Shown one piece after another: positions 59,610-64,000 of a stretch of 64,000 nucleotides of DNA. Both the position numbers and the translations under genes were made by a program. Below the pieces are notes generated by a model. That model was given only the letters and a program-made list of their open reading frames with translations, searched no databases and was not told the origin of the DNA. Positions within the stretch are counted from its first letter, which is position 1; each line of letters opens with the position of its first letter. This DNA is from a virus. Where the stretch lies: positions 93,409-157,408 of IMG/VR virus record IMGVR_UViG_3300042874_000443; one strand, given 5' to 3'.

Positions 59610-59799
59610 GCGAAAAGACCGGTCATTCGCGCGTTACTATGAAGGTAACGATGGCCTCCGACATGTCGTTCACAAGAACAGCATCTGGGCTGCGTGCGGG
59701 CAATCCATCCTCGACGTCAAGATCTGGGGCGGTAGCAAGATGGTGACGTGTCTATTGTGTTTGGGTGACGCGGACAAACGTCGTTGGGGGACTTCGTGA
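59602..59799 (+). CDS. TCxxC array protein 7
   Basis: 65 aa from the TTG at 59602, which overlaps the previous stop by 8 nt; no ATG or GTG is available. EGNDGLRH (H21), AACG (C32) and VTCLLC (C50, C53). N-terminus strongly basic (RKRKDRSFARYY). GTGA overlap with the next gene. Confidence 0.6.
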   Translation: MRKRKDRSFARYYEGNDGLRHVVHKNSIWAACGQSILDVKIWGGSKMVTCLLCLGDADKRRWGTS

Positions 59800-59996
59800 G
59801 TCCGGACATTCGTCTCTTCACCGACAACACCGGCGTCACGCACTGGCGCTACATCATGACGGGCATCCTGTTCGTTTGCGGCAAGGAGCAAACGTACAAA
59901 AGTTCGTTCGAGCCCGAACACCCCGGCTACCCAACCTGCGTGGCGTGCATCGCCATGGTGGACCGGGATCAACACTTCGTGCCTTCGAGGTACTGA
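59796..59996 (+). CDS. TCxxC array protein 8
   Basis: 66 aa, GTG start in a GTGA overlap. DNTGVTH (H16), FVCG (C28) and PTCVAC (C48, C51). Aromatic-rich between H16 and C28 (WRYIMTGILF), so the zinc site would sit on a hydrophobic core. Confidence 0.65.
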   Translation: MSPDIRLFTDNTGVTHWRYIMTGILFVCGKEQTYKSSFEPEHPGYPTCVACIAMVDRDQHFVPSRY

Positions 59997-59997
59997 C

Positions 59998-60210
59998 ATG
60001 ACGATCAAGCTCAAGGACAACCTCGTGCACGCGACCCAAGAACACGAGAGCAAGGACCGCTACGGCAAGACCGTATGTCAGGTCTCGTACACCACTGACC
60101 CTGTCCACGTGCGGGTCATCAACAACAACGTCTACGAAGACACCGCCGTTGCAAAAACGGCGAAGCCTCCGCTCACGTGTCTGTTGTGCATCGCGAGGAG
60201 TACGGCATGA
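59998..60210 (+). CDS. TCxxC array protein 9
   Basis: 70 aa. KDNLVH (H11), TVC (C27) and LTCLLC (C61, C64). The loop before the last Cys pair is the longest among the single-module members (33 residues between C27 and C61), with an Asn/Val strand (VRVINNNVYED). Confidence 0.65.
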   Translation: MTIKLKDNLVHATQEHESKDRYGKTVCQVSYTTDPVHVRVINNNVYEDTAVAKTAKPPLTCLLCIARSTA

Positions 60211-60749
60211 AAACAACCTACAAAGTCAAACGTGGGCACGTTTGGCACGTCGTGCACGAGACCAAGACAGGGCAGGCGCGTGTCAGTGCCTATACCTTGT
60301 GCGGGTCGAACTACGAGCACGGCGAACGCAGCACACGCCAGCCGACGTGCCCCAACTGCTGCAAGCTCGACAACCCCCTGACCCTCACGAGCGAAGAGCG
60401 CGTGATCCTGAAGGACGCCGCGCGCATCAACCGTTGGCAGGACGCTCCCCGGCACTCACGTGCGTTTCAGCGTTTGGTCCAGGTCGACTACATCACCCCA
60501 GACGCGCAGCTGACCCGTCGAGGCCTCATCCTGATGGAGGACTACGACCTCGGCCCCGTCCCGCTCGCGGACCTTAGTGGCCTCGTTCACTCACGCGTCG
60601 CGCTCGGCGGGACCCAGGCGTGTGACCACATGCGCCACCTCGCCGACGCGGACAAGATGACCACCGAACGCTACGCCAAGCTCCGGAAGATCAGTGATCA
60701 GGTCATGGTAACGTGCATCCAGTGCATCGCACATGAAGACCTACGCTGA
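60207..60749 (+). CDS. two-module TCxxC protein with central helical domain
   Basis: 180 aa. Module 1: HVWHVVH (H14/H17), LCG (C32), PTCPNCC (C48, C51). Module 2: LSGLVH (H128), ACD (C139), VTCIQC (C170, C173). Between them, residues 57-115 (LTSEERVILKDAARI ... YITPDAQLTRRGLILME) resemble a winged helix-turn-helix. The layout suggests a DNA-binding centre flanked by two zinc modules. ATGA overlap with the previous gene. Confidence 0.65.
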   Translation: MKTTYKVKRGHVWHVVHETKTGQARVSAYTLCGSNYEHGERSTRQPTCPNCCKLDNPLTLTSEERVILKDAARINRWQDAPRHSRAFQRLVQVDYITPDAQLTRRGLILMEDYDLGPVPLADLSGLVHSRVALGGTQACDHMRHLADADKMTTERYAKLRKISDQVMVTCIQCIAHEDLR

Positions 60750-60897
60750 CTCCAAAGGCGTCGTCCACGTGTTGACGCGGCAGTACCCGGACTGGACGTG
60801 CTGCAACCAACGCATCAACGGTGTCGTCGAACAGAACTCGAGCAAGTTCCCGACGTGCCTCTGGTGTGTTATCAGCCGACTGTGGAAACCCTGGTGA
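60733..60897 (+). CDS. TCxxC array protein 10
   Basis: 54 aa, short but with the complete pattern: DSKGVVH (H12), TCC (C23/C24), PTCLWC (C42, C45). It overlaps the previous gene by 17 nt and the next by GTGA. This compact version shows the minimal module of the family. Confidence 0.65.
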   Translation: MKTYADSKGVVHVLTRQYPDWTCCNQRINGVVEQNSSKFPTCLWCVISRLWKPW

Positions 60898-61067
60898 CCT
60901 GCACGGACGACGAAGGCGTCGTCCATTACGCGATACACCACGGAACCTGGTGCGGCTGGTCGCGCACGTGGGTCGGCGGTGAGTGGTTGATCGACAAGCA
61001 ACCCAAGATGGTGACGTGCATCGAATGCATCGTGCAGCAAAGCCGCAATGACCCGCCGCGCCCGTAG
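60894..61067 (+). CDS. TCxxC array protein 11
   Basis: 57 aa, GTG start in a GTGA overlap. DDEGVVH (H11), TWCG (C20), VTCIEC (C42, C45), Trp-rich loop (WSRTWVGGEW). Last member of the array, overlapped by the next gene by 20 nt. Confidence 0.65.
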   Translation: MTCTDDEGVVHYAIHHGTWCGWSRTWVGGEWLIDKQPKMVTCIECIVQQSRNDPPRP

Positions 61068-61533
61068 TCCATCCAAGGGCTCGAAGCTCAAGCCGGCCAT
61101 TCGCGCGATCCTCGAACGAACCCGAAAAGCGCGTGCCGAACTGGACGCGTTCATCAAGGAGGCCCATGGCCCAGCCACGCCGGACTGCGACAACACGCAG
61201 GCCGCCCCCGCTTCCGCCGACACACTGGCCGGACGGGGAGCACCGCAGCTGGACGACGGTGGACGTCGGAGTCCGCCGCGCGATCCTGACCCTGCTCCAC
61301 AACCGAAGCCCGACAGAAGACGTCCTCCGGCAGTTCCCGCGCGTGACGATCGGAACACTGGCCGCCGTAAAGGCACAGTTCGGCCGCCGACCCCGCAGGC
61401 GTTGAAGGATGTGCTCATCGCGCTGTTCAAGAACGGCAAGACGATAGAGCAAGTGTTAGTGGTTCACCCGACTGTTTCGAAGGGGACGCTCGTTGCAATC
61501 AAAGCGAACGTCACCCGTGGTGCCTATAAATAG
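61048..61533 (+). CDS. protein with disordered linker and C-terminal HTH-like domain
   Basis: 161 aa. The N-terminal 45 residues are a basic helix (RAILERTRKARAELDAF). The middle is a Pro/Arg/Asp-rich low-complexity stretch that lies opposite the frame of 61166-61405. The C-terminal 44 residues (ALKDVLIALFKNGKTIEQVL and VSKGTLVAIKANV) look like a small helical DNA-binding domain. It may be read as one protein, or a shorter gene starting at TTG 61402 may be the real unit (43 aa), since that TTG overlaps the stop of 61166-61405. Confidence 0.4.
   Translation: MTRRARSPSKGSKLKPAIRAILERTRKARAELDAFIKEAHGPATPDCDNTQAAPASADTLAGRGAPQLDDGGRRSPPRDPDPAPQPKPDRRRPPAVPARDDRNTGRRKGTVRPPTPQALKDVLIALFKNGKTIEQVLVVHPTVSKGTLVAIKANVTRGAYK
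61166..61405 (+). CDS. small HTH-like protein, nested in another frame
   Basis: 79 aa. After a Pro/Arg-rich start it has RRAILTLLHNRSPTEDVL then VTIGTLAAVKAQF, clearly similar to the C-terminal domain of the other-frame reading at 61402-61533 (LIALFKNGKTIEQVL, VSKGTLVAIKANV). The two are probably tandem copies of one domain, the second continuing in a different frame. It is nested in 61048-61533; which frame is translated is not certain. Confidence 0.45.
   Translation: MAQPRRTATTRRPPPLPPTHWPDGEHRSWTTVDVGVRRAILTLLHNRSPTEDVLRQFPRVTIGTLAAVKAQFGRRPRRR
61525..61532 (+). promoter_or_regulatory. TATAAATA box
   Basis: TATAAATA lies 95 nt before the ATG at 61628, in the only gap over 90 nt in this half. 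It equals the consensus of T4-type late promoters, which lack a -35 box. It overlaps the stop codon of the preceding gene, so it may be chance. Confidence 0.35.
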
Positions 61534-61627
61534 CGCACGCGAAACAGGTAAAAGAATACATAGAGTAGGACGCATTTCCGCGCCTACCGAAACCATTGAC
61601 GGCCACAAGCTGTCGAAACGGAGATCT

Positions 61628-62353
61628 ATGTCTGACGAAATGGTCGCGCTCGCGAAGAAGTACATCAGCAACCTCAGTGCCAAGGGCGTTCTCTACATCG
61701 AGGCGGTCGAGATGATCGCTCGGGGGCACAAGCTGATCGAGGAGGGGGAGAAGATGCTCCACCACCTCGAAGGCCGGAAGCCGAAGAACCACGCCGGCTA
61801 CGGCGGCACGCAGGGCGGCAAGCTCCTGACGGAGGCACTGTCGAGCGAACCGAACCAGGTGCTCAAGCGGATGTACAAGGCCCTCGCCAAGACGCAGATG
61901 TCGTCGAAGGAGCTGGCGCTGGCCGCCGGCTGTTCCGACACCTACGTCCGCAAGGTTCTGGAGAGCGACAACGGCGTCGTGCGTGTCGGCACCGGCAACC
62001 AGGTCAAGTGGGCGATCGCTGGAACGGTGCCGGCGCAGAAGAAGGCCCGCAAGACCAAGAAGACGGTCGCCAACAAGACGGCGCGCAAGAAGGCCAAGCG
62101 CACCAGGACCGGCGCTCTCCAGGCGAAGTGCAAGCCGGCCGACCCCGAGCAGGACAAGAAGGACCAGGACAAGGTCGTCTCGTTGCTCAAGGAGACGCCG
62201 GGCCTGTCCATCGGTGCCCTCATGAAGAAGACCAAGCGCAGCTTCTATCCGCTGCAGCGGGCCATCAAGGTCTGCGTCAAGGACGGGCGCCTCACGCCCG
62301 TCAAGACCGAGACGGATAACGGACGCAAGGTCGCGACGTGGACACCGGCATGA
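61628..62353 (+). CDS. histone H1-like DNA-binding protein with two HTH regions
   Basis: 241 aa from the ATG at 61628 with ACGGAG upstream. Residues about 78-135 (QMSSKELALAAGCSDTYVRKVL) look like a first HTH. A Lys/Ala-rich linker follows at about 139-175 (KKARKTKKTVANKTARKKAKR), like a histone H1 tail. A second winged-helix-like part follows (GLSIGALMKKTKRSF ... DGRLTPVKTETDNG). It is probably a nucleoid-associated or transcription-regulating protein. ATGA overlap with the next gene. Confidence 0.55.
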   Translation: MSDEMVALAKKYISNLSAKGVLYIEAVEMIARGHKLIEEGEKMLHHLEGRKPKNHAGYGGTQGGKLLTEALSSEPNQVLKRMYKALAKTQMSSKELALAAGCSDTYVRKVLESDNGVVRVGTGNQVKWAIAGTVPAQKKARKTKKTVANKTARKKAKRTRTGALQAKCKPADPEQDKKDQDKVVSLLKETPGLSIGALMKKTKRSFYPLQRAIKVCVKDGRLTPVKTETDNGRKVATWTPA

Positions 62354-63057
62354 ACGCGCGGGTTCGCGAACGTTTGCGCCAAAACAACATCAGTCCGATC
62401 ACCGGACAGAGGTACGTGCGCACGTACCCCGGGGATGCCGAAGACAAACGTGTCGCGCAGCTGTTCACCTACCACCACGCGCGTCTTGCGCCGAGGGCAG
62501 GTGCTGCAGTCACGCTCACGGGAACCATGCCGCTACCGGAGGCCCTGCTCATGCGGGACTTCCTGAAGTGGCCGAGCGATCGGGTCTACTTCGTCGATTG
62601 GGCGAAAGACAAGAACGCGCGTCCGTTGGTTCTCGCGGGCTTTCGCGACATCAAACGTCTCTGGCCCACCGCGCACGTCGAGCATCGTGACATCAACGAT
62701 GTCGTCGAGCGGCTTCCGATGATCGGATTCGCCAACCTCGATTTCATGGGCTTCGACCGTCGAAGCGTCATGCCGTGTGTCCGCAAGACCATCGAACGCC
62801 TTGCTCGGGGAGGGGTGATGTCTCTGACGTGGTTCCGCGGCCGTGAGGTCGATGAACCGTGCCGATCTGCGTGGGATGTGTTCGAAGTGGCTCGTGACGT
62901 CGAAGACCTCGACGAACGAAGACACATCGGGGTCCAACGCCTCGTCAACCGATGGGCATGCGCTTTGAACGTGACGCTCGAGTGGGTTGGTGGGCTGGAC
63001 TACCAGCACAAGAACTCACCGATGAGCGTCATGGTCTGGCGCCGGAAGGAGACATGA
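62350..63057 (+). CDS. hypothetical protein, possible methyltransferase fold
   Basis: 235 aa. RVYFVDWAKD, HVEHRDINDVV, FANLDFMGFD and RGGVMSLTWFRGRE follow the order of motifs in Rossmann-fold methyltransferases (acidic after strand 2, D-I after strand 3, D at strand 4), but the Gly-rich SAM loop is weak (LTGTMPLPEAL). The assignment is tentative. ATGA overlaps on both sides. Confidence 0.4.
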   Translation: MNARVRERLRQNNISPITGQRYVRTYPGDAEDKRVAQLFTYHHARLAPRAGAAVTLTGTMPLPEALLMRDFLKWPSDRVYFVDWAKDKNARPLVLAGFRDIKRLWPTAHVEHRDINDVVERLPMIGFANLDFMGFDRRSVMPCVRKTIERLARGGVMSLTWFRGREVDEPCRSAWDVFEVARDVEDLDERRHIGVQRLVNRWACALNVTLEWVGGLDYQHKNSPMSVMVWRRKET

Positions 63058-63260
63058 TGGGCATCAAGTACAAACTCGTCAGAGACGGCAAGACCGCAGA
63101 TGTTTCACTGCGCGTCTCGTCGATTGCGAATGGATGGGTCATCAAAGCAGGTGGAAAGCCGTTCTTCGTCAACACGGAAGAAGAACTGCTAAACGCTGTC
63201 CGTGAGTTGCTTGTGGCATATACGAAGGAAACGAGCGCGCTACCGAAGGAGACGCCGTGA
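63054..63260 (+). CDS. small beta-rich protein
   Basis: 68 aa, ATGA overlap. MGIKYKLVRDGKTADVSLRV then a second pair of strands (NGWVIKAGGKPFFV) and a helix. Compact alpha/beta fold, no recognised family. It is the penultimate gene of the coupled run. Confidence 0.5.
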   Translation: MMGIKYKLVRDGKTADVSLRVSSIANGWVIKAGGKPFFVNTEEELLNAVRELLVAYTKETSALPKETP

Positions 63261-63865
63261 TGGATGAAACACACATGAGCGAACGGATGCGCAAGACCGC
63301 AAGCTCGCTCGTTCGTGCAATTCGCGCGCATGTCGGAGAACTCGAGAAGGTCGCGCTCAAAACACGTGATCCTCAAGAGATTCAAGATGTCCATCTTGGG
63401 GCGCACATCGCGTTGTGTAACGCGATCGGTTTCATCGAGATGGTAATCACGCAAGAGGTGGAAGAGCGGGAAACCGCTGTTGCACTCCTTGACGCGCAAC
63501 TCCAGCGCATACGTGAAGTCGGGCGGATGGATGCACGTCTTCAAGCAGGTGAAGACGTCACCATCAGCGCAGAGGGCCATCTGCTCGCGGGGGACGCTCT
63601 CTACACCCAGGCGCAACACCTAGTTAGCGGCCTGGTGACGGTGCATGTGCAAAGGAAGCAGTCGCACGCGCGCTACGACGCGTTGCGGGTGTTGCACGGT
63701 GCCTTGGCATGGCAGCTCGGTCGACTCGAGCGCCATCTCATGGTTGTTGATGAGCCTGACATCGAGAACAAGGTGCGTGCTCAACGCGAGCAGCACATGA
63801 AAGAGGGCGACCACAAAGGAAGCCACGAGACAGGTTCGTCCTGTCCCGACTGCAGCGACGCGTAG
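63260..63865 (+). CDS. helical protein with C-terminal CxxC
   Basis: 201 aa; the ATG at 63260 or a GTG at 63257 may be used. Helical throughout (ASSLVRAIRAHVGELEK, RYDALRVLHGALAWQLGRLERHL), with a His-rich tail and a final CPDCSDA. No family recognised. It ends the transcription unit just before the terminator at 63879. Confidence 0.5.
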   Translation: MDETHMSERMRKTASSLVRAIRAHVGELEKVALKTRDPQEIQDVHLGAHIALCNAIGFIEMVITQEVEERETAVALLDAQLQRIREVGRMDARLQAGEDVTISAEGHLLAGDALYTQAQHLVSGLVTVHVQRKQSHARYDALRVLHGALAWQLGRLERHLMVVDEPDIENKVRAQREQHMKEGDHKGSHETGSSCPDCSDA

Positions 63866-63878
63866 TTCTGCAGTCTCC

Positions 63879-63909
63879 GGGGCGCGGACAAACGTGTCCG
63901 CTCCCCTTT
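63879..63909 (+). terminator. rho-independent terminator
   Basis: GGGG-C-GCGGACA (63879-63890), AACG loop, TGTCCGC-T-CCCC (63895-63906), followed by TTT and a CTTTT tract. The long stem ends the coupled unit finishing at 63865. Confidence 0.85.
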
Positions 63910-63972
63910 CCACTTTTCCACCTTGCGTCCGATTGGACCTGGGCGTAACAACCGAACACGGCCACAAGCCAA

Positions 63973-63989
63973 GTTGGTAGGATAAACAT
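63973..63989 (+). promoter_or_regulatory. ATAAAC-class promoter-like motif (copy 6)
   Basis: GTTGGT, AG, GATAAACAT, differing from the copy at 12972 only in the two spacer bases. It is about 65 nt after a terminator and directly precedes ATGATG at 63988-63993, where a new gene seems to start and leave the window. This is a strong case for a promoter or operator. Confidence 0.55.
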
Positions 63990-64000
63990 GATGACAGATG

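Noticed and set aside
1-64000. tRNA, rRNA, CRISPR array, insertion sequence, integrase or attachment site
   Set aside because: None could be seen by eye. A tRNAscan-SE and inverted/direct repeat search would be decisive; cloverleaf-like sequence or an array of spaced repeats would overturn this.

Overview
The window is a dense, gene-packed stretch of a GC-rich tailed double-stranded DNA phage (or a prophage-like relative). The evidence is a terminase large subunit, a tape-measure protein preceded by a frameshifted tail chaperone pair, a gpJ/gp25-type baseplate, tail lysins, fibre-like proteins and many very small overlapping genes. A gpJ-type baseplate protein next to a gp25/gpW-like protein points to a contractile-tail (myovirus-type) particle, although no sheath, tube, portal or capsid gene is recognisable here. 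No integrase, tRNA, rRNA, insertion sequence or CRISPR array was seen. The host cannot be named from the sequence; a high-GC bacterium is likely.

Layout. 1-7.7 kb: the end of a DnaQ-type exonuclease, terminase (minus), a MoxR AAA+ ATPase and its VWA/HExxH partner (plus) separated by two minus-strand unknown genes, then a DUF932-type gene closed by a hairpin-rich 3' region and a terminator. 7.7-9.1 kb: two minus-strand virion-like genes. 9.1-13.5 kb: a RuvC-like resolvase, an intein-containing class II ribonucleotide reductase and two small genes (plus). 13.5-33.4 kb: a long minus-strand tail and baseplate operon, read from the tail chaperones and tape measure through the hub, a sigma-70-like protein, an M23 lysin, gp25, gpJ and fibre-like proteins. 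33.4-64 kb: mainly plus-strand replication, nucleotide and accessory genes: DinG helicase, RNase HII, GHKL ATPase, ParB-like protein, MazG, methyltransferase-like protein, three HNH endonucleases and dozens of small proteins. Two short minus-strand islands here carry dNMP kinase and ThyX.

The genes work together as follows. Class II RNR, ThyX, dNMP kinase and MazG handle deoxynucleotide supply. DinG, RNase HII, RuvC-like and ParB-like proteins handle DNA metabolism. Two sequence motifs look like separate promoter classes: CCCTATAATT in front of three minus-strand virion-type genes, and a 17-nt motif with an invariant ATAAAC core in front of six units in the metabolic part. A sigma-like gene inside the tail operon could link regulation to one of these classes.

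The most distinctive region is 57.5-61.1 kb. It is a tandem, translationally coupled array of small proteins that share a His ... Cys ... T-C-x-x-C pattern, with at least 13 full copies of the module. Three more copies are scattered at 6.3, 48.2 and 52.2 kb. It looks like an expanded family of small zinc-binding proteins. One member carries two copies flanking a possible winged-helix segment, and another has an extra N-terminal zinc ribbon. All functions given are read from motifs by eye; no database search was possible.
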